From: Vibrio algivorus | GTDB lineage: Bacteria; Pseudomonadota; Gammaproteobacteria; Enterobacterales; Vibrionaceae | Direction: 5' to 3' | DNA length: 64,000 nucleotides | Assembly: GCF_002218005.2 (NCBI RefSeq) | Contig: NZ_AP018678.1 | Span: 558,001-622,000 of the forward strand | Part shown: positions 1-8,190 of the stretch, piece after piece | Numbering within the stretch: the first letter of the stretch is position 1 | Layout: every line of letters starts with the position of its first letter | Notes under the pieces: model-generated | Database searches by the model: none | The model's input: only the letters and a program-made list of their open reading frames with translations | What the model was told of the DNA's origin: nothing | Made by a program: the position numbers and the translations under genes

Positions 1-608
1 CAACTGGTTATGGGGAAGTGATTGCAAAACCGGATATGGCTGAGTTTTCTGTTGCGATTCAAGCTGATAGAAGCCAGGCGAAGCAAGCAAAAGCGGCGGT
101 AGATAAAGTCGTCGAAACCTTTATCGCATCTTTAACAAAATCAGGTATGGCACGTAAATCGATCGTAAGTAGTCACTTACAATTATCACCACAATATAAC
201 TACCCAAAAGATGGTAAGCCTGTGCTTAATGGGTATCGAGCGGTACGTGACATTACAGTGACGGTAGAGCAATTAGATAAACTGAATACTTATCTCGATC
301 TAGCATTGCAAAGTGGGGTAAATCGAGTGAATAACATTAATCTAAAAGTGAAAGATGAAACACAGTATAAGCAAAAAGCTCGCCAAGCGGCGATTGCGGA
401 TGCCAAGCAAAAAGCTCAGCAGTTAGCGAAAGGCTTTGATAGTGAGTTAAATGGTGTGTGGTCGATTGTCTACCGTAGCCACTCGGTTCGCCCTGTAATG
501 ATGGCAAAGGTGGTAGCGATGGAATCTCAGTCTGTAGATCAAGGTTATCAAGATGAAGAGATGACGATTAGCGATCAAGTTGATGTGATATTTAAACTGA
601 AAAATTAA
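1..608 (+). CDS. SIMPL-domain (DUF541) protein, 5' end missing
   Basis: The reading frame is open from the left edge (first full codon at base 3, reading TGYGEVIAKPDMAEF) to a TAA at 606-608. The start lies outside the window. The G-x-G-x-V-x-x-x-P-D-x-A opening and the later block ending in Q-V-D-V-I-F match the SIMPL/DUF541 family of periplasmic or secreted proteins, some of which are called oxidative stress defence proteins. About 200 residues are visible; the missing N-terminus would normally carry the signal peptide. The molecular function of the family is poorly defined, so only the domain is assigned. A bidirectional terminator follows. Confidence 0.8.
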   Translation, partial: TGYGEVIAKPDMAEFSVAIQADRSQAKQAKAAVDKVVETFIASLTKSGMARKSIVSSHLQLSPQYNYPKDGKPVLNGYRAVRDITVTVEQLDKLNTYLDLALQSGVNRVNNINLKVKDETQYKQKARQAAIADAKQKAQQLAKGFDSELNGVWSIVYRSHSVRPVMMAKVVAMESQSVDQGYQDEEMTISDQVDVIFKLKN

Positions 609-718
609 TTCCTATTTAATCTTAGGTTTGGTTAAAAGAGTCCACATGGTTAATTAACCAATTCAATTAATCCCAGTCTTAGGTTATTTACTTAGCGAGC
701 AGTTGAGTAAATACAAAT

Positions 719-759
719 AAAAACAGCGACCTTATAAGAGAGGTCGCTGTTTTGTTTTT
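719..759. terminator. Bidirectional terminator between SIMPL gene and serA
   Basis: A strong stem pairs AAAAACAGCGACC with GGTCGCTGTTTTG across a short loop. It has A-rich and T-rich flanks on both sides, so it can end transcription from the SIMPL gene (+) and from serA (-). Confidence 0.85.
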
Positions 760-775
760 ATAGATGCTAGCAAAA

Positions 776-2005
776 TTAATGTAGAATACGAGCGCGAATA
801 GTGCCTTGTACTGCTTTCATTTTTTCTAGTGCTTCTTCTGAACGCTCAGCTTCGATATCGATAACCACATAACCCATCTCAGCGTTGGTTTGTAGATACT
901 GCGCCGCAATGTTAATTCCTGCTTCTGCAAAAATGGTGTTAATTTGCGTCAAAATACCTGGGCGGTTTTCGTGAATATGAAGTAGACGAGATGTGCCTGT
1001 ATGCTCTGGTAGTGACACTTCCGGGAAGTTAACACAAGATAGAGTTGAGCCATTATCTGAGTATTTAGCTAGTTTTCCAGCCACTTCAATACCAATATTT
1101 TCTTGGGCTTCTTGAGTTGAACCACCAATGTGGGGAGTTAGAATCACGTTATCAAATTTCATTAGTGGTGATTCAAATGGGTCATTATTGGTTTTTGGTT
1201 CAACTGGGAATACGTCAATTGCTGCACCACCGAGGTGACCAGACTCTAAAGCATCACATAGTGCTGGAATATCGACGACAGTTCCACGAGCAGCGTTAAT
1301 AAAGATCGCACCAGGTTTCATTTGTGCAAATTCATCAGCGCCCATCATTTCTTTAGTGTTCATGGTTTCTGGTACATGCAGAGAAATAATGTCTGATTTA
1401 TTGAGCAATTCACTCATGGTCGAGACTTGAGTGGCATTACCAAGCGATAATTTATTTTCAATATCGTAGTAATAAACGCGCATACCTAAGTTTTCAGCAA
1501 GAATACTAAGCTGGGTACCGATATGCCCATAACCAATGATACCAAGACGTTTTCCACGCGCTTCATAAGAAGCGTCCGCACTCTTTTTCCAGATACCACG
1601 GTGAGCAAGAGCATTTTTCTCTGGAATGCCACGAAGTAGTAGTAAAATCTGACCTAAGACGAGTTCTGCAACACTACGAGTGTTAGAGAATGGTGCGTTA
1701 AAAACAGGAATACCACGAGCCGCGGCTGCATTGAGATTGACTTGATTGGTACCAATACAAAAACAACCTACTGCGACAAGTTTTTCTGCAGCATCAAATA
1801 CTTCTTGAGTCAGTTGGGTGCGAGAACGTAGACCAATAAAGTGAACATCTTTTACTGCTTCAAGAAGGTCTTCTTCTGAAAGTGAGCCTTTGTGATATTC
1901 GATATTAGTGTAGCCAGCAGATTGTAGAACTTCTACAGATGATGGGTGAAGGCCTTCAAGAAGGAGAATTTTGATTTTATCTTTACCGAGAGAAACTTTA
2001 GCCAT
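776..2005 (-). CDS. serA: D-3-phosphoglycerate dehydrogenase SerA
   Basis: This enzyme oxidises 3-phosphoglycerate to 3-phosphohydroxypyruvate with NAD, the committed step of serine synthesis in the cytoplasm. The 409 residues fit the short gammaproteobacterial form. A Rossmann motif GYGHIG sits at about residues 158-163, the NAARGTVVD and PHIGGSTQEAQ active-site blocks follow, and residues from about 335 form a C-terminal ACT domain starting LLHIHENRPGIL, the site of serine feedback in the E. coli enzyme. The gene is transcribed alone, with rpiA upstream on the same strand but separated by a terminator. Confidence 0.97.
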   Translation of the reverse strand: MAKVSLGKDKIKILLLEGLHPSSVEVLQSAGYTNIEYHKGSLSEEDLLEAVKDVHFIGLRSRTQLTQEVFDAAEKLVAVGCFCIGTNQVNLNAAAARGIPVFNAPFSNTRSVAELVLGQILLLLRGIPEKNALAHRGIWKKSADASYEARGKRLGIIGYGHIGTQLSILAENLGMRVYYYDIENKLSLGNATQVSTMSELLNKSDIISLHVPETMNTKEMMGADEFAQMKPGAIFINAARGTVVDIPALCDALESGHLGGAAIDVFPVEPKTNNDPFESPLMKFDNVILTPHIGGSTQEAQENIGIEVAGKLAKYSDNGSTLSCVNFPEVSLPEHTGTSRLLHIHENRPGILTQINTIFAEAGINIAAQYLQTNAEMGYVVIDIEAERSEEALEKMKAVQGTIRARILH

Positions 2006-2151
2006 GTAACGTCGTCCTTAATAGATAATAATGATTCTTGCGCATGCAATGGCATCACCACGCCTAGTGGCTGTCTGAACATTCCTTGTGCGACTATTTA
2101 ATTAAAATATCAAAAAAATGTGAGATTGGGTAAGGTTTTTAATGAATAAAG

Positions 2152-2186
2152 TATAAAAAAACGGCACTTTTAAGCACCGTTTTGTT
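2152..2186 (-). terminator. Probable rpiA terminator
   Basis: Read on the minus strand, ACGGTGCTT pairs with AAGTGCCGT through some G-U pairs, around a two-base loop, followed by seven T residues. It lies about 40 bases past the rpiA stop. Confidence 0.7.
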
Positions 2187-2227
2187 ATTGACTATTAAAA
2201 AGTGAATATCAGTAATTTAACAGTTGA

Positions 2228-2884
2228 TTATTCTTCGATTTTTGCGCCTTCAGGTGTGCCGGTAATGACCACATCTGCGCCACGGTGTGCAAATAAACCA
2301 ACGGTTACTACACCCGCAATGCTATTGATTTTATCTTCTAATGCCTTTGGATCGATTATCGATAGGTTATGAACATCTAAGATGATATTGCCATTATCGG
2401 TTACGATGCCTTGACGGTATTCAGGAGTACCACCAAGTTTAACTAATTCACGAGCCACATAAGAGCGAGCCATCGGAATGACTTCAACTGGTAGTGGGAA
2501 TTTACCTAGTACATCAACCGCTTTAGTACCATCCACAATACACACAAAAGTTTTCGACATGGCCGCAACAATTTTTTCGCGCGTTAACGCTGCGCCACCG
2601 CCTTTGATCATATCTTTGTGTGCGTTGATTTCATCGGCACCATCGATATAAACGTCCAGACCATCCACTTCATTCGAATCGAATACGTGAATACCTAGCT
2701 CTTTTAGTCTTTCAGTTGAAGCAACAGAACTGGATACTGCCCCTTCAATTTCATTTTTCATGGTCGCAAGTGCGTCAATAAAGTGATTAACTGTTGAACC
2801 GGTTCCCACACCCACAATGGTATCTGGTTTTACGTACTTTAAAGCAGCCCAACCAGCCGCTTTTTTCATTTCATCTTGTGTCAT
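2228..2884 (-). CDS. rpiA: Ribose-5-phosphate isomerase A
   Basis: RpiA interconverts ribose 5-phosphate and ribulose 5-phosphate in the non-oxidative pentose phosphate pathway. The 218-residue length is typical. Visible signatures are the phosphate-binding GVGTGSTVNHF near residue 26, the catalytic-acid block DGADEI near residue 81, and KGGGAALTREK near residue 94. The start ATG at 2884 follows a TAGGAG-like ribosome binding site. A truncated repeat element lies just upstream, between rpiA and fau. The serA-rpiA-fau order is the usual enterobacterial and vibrio arrangement. Confidence 0.97.
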   Translation of the reverse strand: MTQDEMKKAAGWAALKYVKPDTIVGVGTGSTVNHFIDALATMKNEIEGAVSSSVASTERLKELGIHVFDSNEVDGLDVYIDGADEINAHKDMIKGGGAALTREKIVAAMSKTFVCIVDGTKAVDVLGKFPLPVEVIPMARSYVARELVKLGGTPEYRQGIVTDNGNIILDVHNLSIIDPKALEDKINSIAGVVTVGLFAHRGADVVITGTPEGAKIEE

Positions 2885-2962
2885 GAGAACTCCTAAATAG
2901 ATAAGTAATCGATTGCTTTTGAGTGTGTAGTTATCGACATTCCTTTTTGATCGGCGTGATTA

Positions 2963-3061
2963 TATACCCAAGTAACTTCAAGATGCGAGTTTCAGCAAGA
3001 ATAAAACACGCTTTAGGCAAGGCAAATTGAATGTGATTAAATTCTATCTCTGTTCAATTTA
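2963..3061. repeat. Half copy of family A inverted-repeat element
   Basis: The copy begins with the family A end TATACCCAAGTAACTTCAAG and follows the left half of the full elements at 10287 and 50570. It includes the segment CAAGAATAAAACACGCTTTA and ends in TTCAATTTA. The similarity stops at 3061, exactly at the fau stop codon (3059-3061). The right half and the second terminal repeat are missing. Confidence 0.8.
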
Positions 3062-3682
3062 TATCGATTTCTCTGCTTTTTCCCAATGCCAGATGTTACT
3101 TGGGGTCACAAATATTGGTAATGGAATATCCCAATGTTCTACGGGAATCTGTTCTACTTGCTGGCAATCATGAGCTAAGCCTATGGGAATTGGGCCGTTT
3201 CCAGTATTAAACCATTGCTCTAGCGTTCGATCGTAATACCCTCCGCCCATCCCAAGACGTTGTCCTGTGTGATCAAAGGCAACCAATGGGGTAAAGATAA
3301 TATCGATATCTTTGACTAGACAGATCTGAGTTTTATCGAGTTTAGGCTCAGCTATTCCGTATTTATTATGACAAAGTGGGCTGTTAGCATGATAATTAAG
3401 AAAAAGTAAGTGCCCCTTAGAGAACGGGTGTAAAACAGGTAGAACGACTTTTTTGCCTTGTTGCCACAACCATTCAATAATTGGTTTAGTCTCTATTTCA
3501 CCATCAACAGAAAGGTAAATGGCGATATTATTGGCATCATGGATAGTGGGGAGCCGTTTGATTTGGTCAAGCAGTGCAAGGCCAGCGTTTGTTTGCTCAT
3601 CTGGTGTTAAGTGAGCGCGTCGCTGACGAATCAGTTGTCGTAATTGTGGACGAGAAAGTTTAGATTGAATTGGATATTTCAT
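3059..3682 (-). CDS. fau: 5-formyltetrahydrofolate cyclo-ligase
   Basis: The enzyme converts 5-formyltetrahydrofolate to 5,10-methenyltetrahydrofolate using ATP. The C-terminal signature LGMGGGYYDRTLEQW and the preceding IIFTPLVAFDHTGQRLG are characteristic of the YgfA/MTHFS family. The frame is open further upstream, to 3796, but those 38 extra codons are 6S RNA sequence. The ATG at 3682 (MKYPIQSKLSR), about ten bases past the end of the RNA, gives 207 residues and is the better start. Placement just after ssrS copies the E. coli zapA-ssrS-ygfA arrangement. The stop codon lies at the edge of a truncated repeat element. Confidence 0.93.
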   Translation of the reverse strand: MKYPIQSKLSRPQLRQLIRQRRAHLTPDEQTNAGLALLDQIKRLPTIHDANNIAIYLSVDGEIETKPIIEWLWQQGKKVVLPVLHPFSKGHLLFLNYHANSPLCHNKYGIAEPKLDKTQICLVKDIDIIFTPLVAFDHTGQRLGMGGGYYDRTLEQWFNTGNGPIPIGLAHDCQQVEQIPVEHWDIPLPIFVTPSNIWHWEKAEKSI

Positions 3683-3691
3683 AATAAGGAA

Positions 3692-3873
3692 TACCCCAAA
3701 GTGCCGTTGAGAATTGATGGACCTATGAACCAGCGAGTTCAAGGCGGATCCGCAATGAAAACCGTAGGCTTCTCGGTACGAGCCGAGCTTGCTCAATAGT
3801 TCTCAAATACCGATCCTGGGTTGTTGCTTATCGGCTCAGGGACTTAAATCCTCTGACAAACACTCCAGGGTAA
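3692..3873 (-). ncRNA. ssrS: 6S RNA
   Basis: 6S RNA mimics an open promoter and sequesters sigma-70 RNA polymerase in stationary phase. Read on the minus strand, the ends pair as a perfect closing stem with G-U pairs (ACCCUGGAGUG with CACUUUGGGGU). Conserved blocks shared with E. coli 6S RNA include CCUGAGCCGAUA and CCGAGAAGCCU. The inferred length of about 182 nt matches the family. The position between zapA and fau is the canonical locus. The exact 5' and 3' ends are inferred from the closing stem. Confidence 0.95.
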
Positions 3874-3917
3874 ATTTGAATACGTTATTGAATGTATAGT
3901 TTACTCATTCAATTGTG

Positions 3918-4193
3918 TTAGTTTTTGGCTAGCGCTTTGTCTAATGCTTGTGATAATTGTTCGATGCGCTGTGACATTTGCTGACTATCGCTAAGTTCAT
4001 CTTTTAATTCTTGAACTTCATAACAAGCATTTAAAGCTGCGATGATCAGTAGCTGTTCAATGTTGTGTACTTTAGTACGTTCAGTCATTTGATTCAAGCG
4101 TCGGTTTAATTCATTAGCAGCAGCATGCAAGGCCTCTTCTTGTCCCGGTGGACAATTGACGCGAGTGAGTTTTCCTAATATTTCGACTTCCAC
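3918..4193 (-). CDS. zapA: Cell division protein ZapA
   Basis: ZapA binds FtsZ and bundles protofilaments at the midcell ring. The 91-residue protein has the family core LTRVNCPPGQEEALHAAA and a C-terminal helix that forms the coiled coil, with the block EQLLIIAALNACYE between them. The only workable start is a GTG at 4193, because an in-frame TAA lies five codons upstream; GAG in the leader may act as a weak ribosome binding site. The gene sits directly upstream of 6S RNA, as in E. coli. It diverges from ygfB across 286 bases. Confidence 0.92.
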   Translation of the reverse strand: MEVEILGKLTRVNCPPGQEEALHAAANELNRRLNQMTERTKVHNIEQLLIIAALNACYEVQELKDELSDSQQMSQRIEQLSQALDKALAKN

Positions 4194-4479
4194 TGGGGCG
4201 CACTCTTAATAGCTGATGAAAAAATACAATCTTAATATTAAAACGATTGGTTAAGATTGTTCGACTGAGGGGGAAACTATAGGCTAAATTGCCTTACATG
4301 TTCAAGCATTTCAGACGTGTTGGTTTTTATTTTGCTGAATGTTGACCGATTCGCTTATAAAGTGAGTCATTTACTTCATTTTATTGATGATGATTGAGGT
4401 TATTTAGGGATTAACATTTTCGGGCTTGGCTTTGAATTGATATACTCAAATAAAATTTATCAACCAAGTGAGATTACTC

Positions 4480-5049
4480 ATGAGCGATATTCGTCTACCT
4501 GATTATAATCAAGCCTTAACTGAGCTTACTTCTGCTTCGCTATCGGTAACGCCAGCTGAATTACAGGGCTTAATTGTCGGTATGTTAAGCGGTGGCATTT
4601 CAACCAGTAATGATAATTGGAAGACAATCTTATTTGATTACACCAACGACGGAATGGGTTGGCCTATGAGTGCGTCAACATTAGCCGAAACGATTTGCTC
4701 ATTTTCGATGAGAGAGTTGGGTGGTACGAGCATGGAGTTAACCATGTTGTTGCCAAGTGATGATGAATTGCTTAATTATGCTGATGCCGTTTCAGAGTGG
4801 GTAAATCACTTTATTTCTGGTTTAGGCCTTGCTGGTTCAAGCTTAACGAAATTGTCTGCCGAAACCAAAGAAGCATTAGCCGATCTAGAAGAAATCTCTA
4901 AGCTAGGGATCGATGAGGAAGACGACTTTTCTGAACAGGCGATTTTGTTAGAGCAAGTGATTGAGCATGTCAAAGTGTGTGTACTCACTATTCATGCCGA
5001 GCTAGCAGCAAAACCTGTGACTCCTGCTGAGTCTAAAACCTTACATTAA
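4480..5049 (+). CDS. ygfB: UPF0149 family protein YgfB
   Basis: This is an all-helical UPF0149 family protein of 189 residues, best read from the ATG at 4480 (MSDIRLPDYN) behind an AAGTGAG ribosome binding site; a GTG four codons upstream is less likely. Family landmarks are the N-terminal LTPAELQGL-like block (VTPAELQGLIVGML) and the acidic C-terminal half with the LADLEEISKLGI segment. The biochemical function is not firmly established. It is followed after nine bases by ubiH, so the two are probably cotranscribed. In E. coli pepP lies between ygfB and ubiH; here it is absent. Confidence 0.9.
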   Translation: MSDIRLPDYNQALTELTSASLSVTPAELQGLIVGMLSGGISTSNDNWKTILFDYTNDGMGWPMSASTLAETICSFSMRELGGTSMELTMLLPSDDELLNYADAVSEWVNHFISGLGLAGSSLTKLSAETKEALADLEEISKLGIDEEDDFSEQAILLEQVIEHVKVCVLTIHAELAAKPVTPAESKTLH

Positions 5050-5058
5050 GGTCATCTT

Positions 5059-6249
5059 ATGAAGTGTTATGATATTGCAATTATTGGCGCAGGAATGGCT
5101 GGAGCAACATTAGCACTAGCGGTTGATCGTTTGTGTAATGGGCAGTTGCATATTGCTGTGATTGAAGCTCATCAAATAAATCAACCGCAAGCTCATCCGG
5201 GGTTTGATTCTCGCGCTATTGCACTATCTTATGGCACAGTAAGTATTTTGCAGCGGTTGAAATTATGGCATCACTTTGAAAATATCGTCACCGCGATTAC
5301 CGATATTGAAGTATCCGACCGTGGTCATCTTGGTCTCGCTAATATTACCTCGGAGCAAGAGAACGTAGAGGCTTTAGGTTATGTGGTTGAACTTGAAAAT
5401 GTTGGCCGCATTTATCAGCAAGCATTGAATGATTGTCCCACTATCGATTATTTCTGCCCAGCGAAAGTTGCGCATATCGAACGTACAATCGATAAAGTCA
5501 CTGTATCATTAAATGATGGACAAATGTTTGAAACTCGCTTGTTGGTAGCAGCCGATGGTGCGTTATCAGAAAGCTGTCAGCAACTTAATGTCCCATTACA
5601 AGAAATTGATTTTGAACAATTTGCTGTGATCGCAAATGTTTGTACCGAAATACAACCACAAGGTAGAGCATTTGAACGCTTTACGGAAAGTGGCCCTGTG
5701 GCATTTTTACCTATGTCTCAAGGGCGAAGTTCGGTCGTGTGGTGCATGTCTGAATCGCGAGCGCAGCAGATTATGCAGTCGGATGAAACCACCTTGATGA
5801 CAGCCTTACAAAAAGATTTTGGTTGGCGTTTAGGTAAGATCACTAAAGTCGGTAAGCCAGCTTGCTACCCCTTGTTATTGCGTTATCGTGACTCGGTCGT
5901 ATCGCATCGCTTTGCCATTGTGGGGAATGCGGCGCAAACCTTACACCCTATTGCAGGCCAAGGATTTAACTTAGGGATTCGTGATGTGATCAGCTTAGCG
6001 GAAGAAGTCTCATCTGCTTATCAATTGCATGGTGATATAGGCTGTTATTCTATGTTGTCTCATTATCGACAGCGTCGTGAGTGCGATCGCAAGCAAACGA
6101 TGTCATTGACGTCTAGTTTAGTACATTGCTTTTCAAATCATTGGCCGGCAATGCGTATCGGTCGTAACCTAGGTTTACTTGCTATCAATCATTTACCTTA
6201 TATTAAGCAACCTATAGTCAAGCGCACTATGGGATTAGTGGAGCGATAA
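5059..6249 (+). CDS. ubiH: 2-octaprenyl-6-methoxyphenol hydroxylase UbiH
   Basis: UbiH is an FAD-dependent monooxygenase that hydroxylates a ring carbon in ubiquinone biosynthesis, within the Ubi complex. The 396 residues include the dinucleotide-binding IIGAGMAGATLAL at residues 8-20, a DG-type motif VAADGALSESCQQ near residue 170, and the second FAD motif NAAQTLHPIAGQGFNLGIRD near residue 290. The last motif has GN where most paralogues have GD, as is common in UbiH. The gene is followed by ubiI with a single intervening base, so the pair forms a tight operon downstream of ygfB. Confidence 0.93.
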   Translation: MKCYDIAIIGAGMAGATLALAVDRLCNGQLHIAVIEAHQINQPQAHPGFDSRAIALSYGTVSILQRLKLWHHFENIVTAITDIEVSDRGHLGLANITSEQENVEALGYVVELENVGRIYQQALNDCPTIDYFCPAKVAHIERTIDKVTVSLNDGQMFETRLLVAADGALSESCQQLNVPLQEIDFEQFAVIANVCTEIQPQGRAFERFTESGPVAFLPMSQGRSSVVWCMSESRAQQIMQSDETTLMTALQKDFGWRLGKITKVGKPACYPLLLRYRDSVVSHRFAIVGNAAQTLHPIAGQGFNLGIRDVISLAEEVSSAYQLHGDIGCYSMLSHYRQRRECDRKQTMSLTSSLVHCFSNHWPAMRIGRNLGLLAINHLPYIKQPIVKRTMGLVER

Positions 6250-6250
6250 C

Positions 6251-7471
6251 ATGCAGAGTTTTGATATCACCATCGTTGGCGGCGGTATGGTCGGTCTAGC
6301 CTTAGCCGCTTCGTTTGCTGAGAGTAATTTACGTATTGCGGTAATTGAAGGGCAAACGCCTGATGAGTCATTAAATGATGCACCCGATACGCGAGTGTCC
6401 GCTTTGAGCCGTGCTAGTGAAAATTTTCTGAAAAACATTAACGCTTGGGATGGCATCACCCGTCGTCGAATCGCGCCTTATCATGCTATGGAAGTATGGG
6501 AAAAAGACAGCTTTGCTCGTTTAGAATTTAAAGCCAATGATTTAGCTCAGTCGAACTTAGGGCATATTGTTGAGAATCGTGTCATTCAATTAGCCTTGCT
6601 TGAACGGGTGAAAGAGTTGTCGAATGTTTCATTATTTATACCCAATCGTTGTGCGACGATGGCTATCGGAGAAAGTGAAGCTTGGTTAACCCTAGATAGT
6701 GGTGACTCTATTTCTAGTAAATTAGTCGTGGGGGCTGATGGAGCGAACTCTTGGGTTAGAAACAACCAAGATATTCCATTAACTCATTGGGATTATGGCC
6801 ATAGCGCGATTGTTGCGAATATTCGAACGACTGAAGCTCATCAAGGCGTTGCAAGACAAATATTTACCCCTCAAGGACCAATTGCTTTCTTGCCGTTATC
6901 CGATCCTCACTTATGTTCTTTAGTTTGGTCTACTGACCCTAATCGTGCTGATACCTTGCTTTCTTGCTCAGAGACAACGTTTAATCAAGTTTTGACCAGT
7001 GAATTTGATACTAGATTAGGCCTATGCAGTGTTGAAGGTGAGCGTTATGCTTTTCCATTGAAAATGCGCTATGCACGTAACTTTGTGCTCGAGCGAGTGG
7101 CGTTAGTTGGAGATGCGGCACACACCATACACCCATTAGCAGGGCAAGGTGTGAACTTAGGTCTTCTTGATGCTGCGAGCTTAGCAGAGGAAGTGTTGGC
7201 GTTATGGCAAAAAGGGGAAGATATTGGGTTACAGCGCAATTTGAGAGCTTATGAACGCTGGCGTAAAGCGGAAGCGGCCAAAATGATCGCAGCGATGCAA
7301 GGATTTAAAGATTTATTTGAAGGGGAAAACCCGGCTAAGAAGTTAGTTCGTGGGCTTGGAATGCAATTTATTGGTCACTTGCCAGGAATGAAAGAAGAAA
7401 TGATGAAAAGGGCACTAGGCATTAGCGGTAAGTTACCACGCTTAGTTCAAGCAAAATCCCCTCAACTGTAG
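6251..7471 (+). CDS. ubiI: 2-octaprenylphenol hydroxylase UbiI (VisC)
   Basis: UbiI is the C5 hydroxylase of the ubiquinone pathway and a paralogue of UbiH. The 406-residue protein opens with the Rossmann signature VGGGMVGLALAASF, has VGADGANSWVRN near residue 160, and carries the canonical FAD block GDAAHTIHPLAGQGVNLG near residue 290. It follows ubiH with one base between. A short family B repeat element starts two bases after its stop, and a bidirectional terminator shared with ytfK comes next. Confidence 0.93.
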   Translation: MQSFDITIVGGGMVGLALAASFAESNLRIAVIEGQTPDESLNDAPDTRVSALSRASENFLKNINAWDGITRRRIAPYHAMEVWEKDSFARLEFKANDLAQSNLGHIVENRVIQLALLERVKELSNVSLFIPNRCATMAIGESEAWLTLDSGDSISSKLVVGADGANSWVRNNQDIPLTHWDYGHSAIVANIRTTEAHQGVARQIFTPQGPIAFLPLSDPHLCSLVWSTDPNRADTLLSCSETTFNQVLTSEFDTRLGLCSVEGERYAFPLKMRYARNFVLERVALVGDAAHTIHPLAGQGVNLGLLDAASLAEEVLALWQKGEDIGLQRNLRAYERWRKAEAAKMIAAMQGFKDLFEGENPAKKLVRGLGMQFIGHLPGMKEEMMKRALGISGKLPRLVQAKSPQL

Positions 7472-7472
7472 A

Positions 7473-7597
7473 TATACCCGTCGTACTTGAAACTGCAGTT
7501 TGTTACCAGCGTTCATTCCCCTACTTATTTAGGCAAGCTAAACTCATGGGGCTTCATTCACTTGTCGCCTCACTACAACTCCAATTATTTTGGTATA
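7473..7597. repeat. Family B inverted-repeat element (copy 1)
   Basis: This 125-base element starts TATACCCGTCGTACTTGAAA and ends with the reverse-complementary ACTCCAATTATTTTGGTATA. It matches copies at 47119-47246 and 52594-52685 throughout, including the shared internal blocks GTTCATTC and TCGCCTCACTACAACTCC. It has no coding capacity. Confidence 0.8.
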
Positions 7598-7612
7598 CAC
7601 TAATAATAAGTT

Positions 7613-7650
7613 AAAAAAGGTTGGCTTGAGTAGCCAACCTTTTTCATTTT
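7613..7650. terminator. Bidirectional terminator between ubiI and ytfK
   Basis: AAAAAGGTTGGCT pairs with AGCCAACCTTTTT around a five-base loop. The flanks are A-rich and T-rich, so it serves both convergent genes. Confidence 0.9.
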
Positions 7651-7665
7651 TAGTCATTTGCTTAT

Positions 7666-7866
7666 TTAGGCGCAGCGCATGCGATTAATTTCTTGATTGA
7701 TTTCTTTGACCATTTTGTAATGTTGAACTTGCGCCTGTGATGGAATGATTAACTTTGCATTATCAAATTCAAACTTACCCACACCATTGATATAAATACG
7801 TCCTTTGAAAAAACGGCTTACATGCCTTGCGACGGCTCTTGGTACATATTTATTAAATAATCTCAT
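7666..7866 (-). CDS. ytfK: YtfK family (DUF1107) small protein
   Basis: This 66-residue protein aligns by eye along its whole length with E. coli YtfK (DUF1107). Shared positions include the opening F-x-x-Y-x-P, the block FKGRIYINGVGKFEFD, and KLIIP followed by a helical tail. In E. coli YtfK binds SpoT and promotes (p)ppGpp accumulation during phosphate and fatty-acid starvation. The start ATG at 7866 follows AAGGATG. The gene stands alone, convergent with ubiI, with a long upstream gap holding a possible small RNA. The function is carried over from E. coli by similarity. Confidence 0.8.
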   Translation of the reverse strand: MRLFNKYVPRAVARHVSRFFKGRIYINGVGKFEFDNAKLIIPSQAQVQHYKMVKEINQEINRMRCA

Positions 7867-8054
7867 ACTAACATCCTTATAGTAACTAAGAGAATTATAC
7901 TGGTTTTATGCATCCATATTGTTAAATTTTTATTTTTTATGTGAAAAATGATGTATCTATCAAATTTTAATACTGACTTTGTCTATAGTTTCAGTTTTTA
8001 TATCTGCTAATGGAATAATTGGTGATGTTTTATTGTTTCTATTGATGATTTAGA

Positions 8055-8087
8055 CAAAAAAATGCCCACGAAAAAATAACGTGGGCG
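8055..8087 (-). terminator. Orphan minus-strand terminator upstream of ytfK
   Basis: On the minus strand GCCCACG pairs with CGTGGGC around a nine-base T-rich loop, followed by seven T residues. No annotated gene ends here. The nearest upstream gene on this strand, ygfZ, stops about 400 bases earlier. Confidence 0.75.
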
Positions 8088-8190
8088 AATAGTCACAGAT
8101 GCATTATACAAAGTGGATATGGCTGGAGAAACCAGCGCAACACTTTACTGGTTAATCCATTCAATCAAATGAAGTCATGAATCAACCTGC
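8056..8190 (-). ncRNA. Candidate small RNA upstream of ytfK
   Basis: A sigma-70-like promoter on the minus strand (TTGATC at 8223-8218, TATGAT at 8202-8197, 15-base spacer) would start a transcript near 8190. It would run into the orphan terminator at 8087-8055, giving about 135 nt. A second hairpin, GCTGG-TTTCT-CCAGC, lies in the middle. No reading frame of note is present. I do not recognise it as a named vibrio small RNA. The short spacer weakens the promoter call. Confidence 0.35.
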
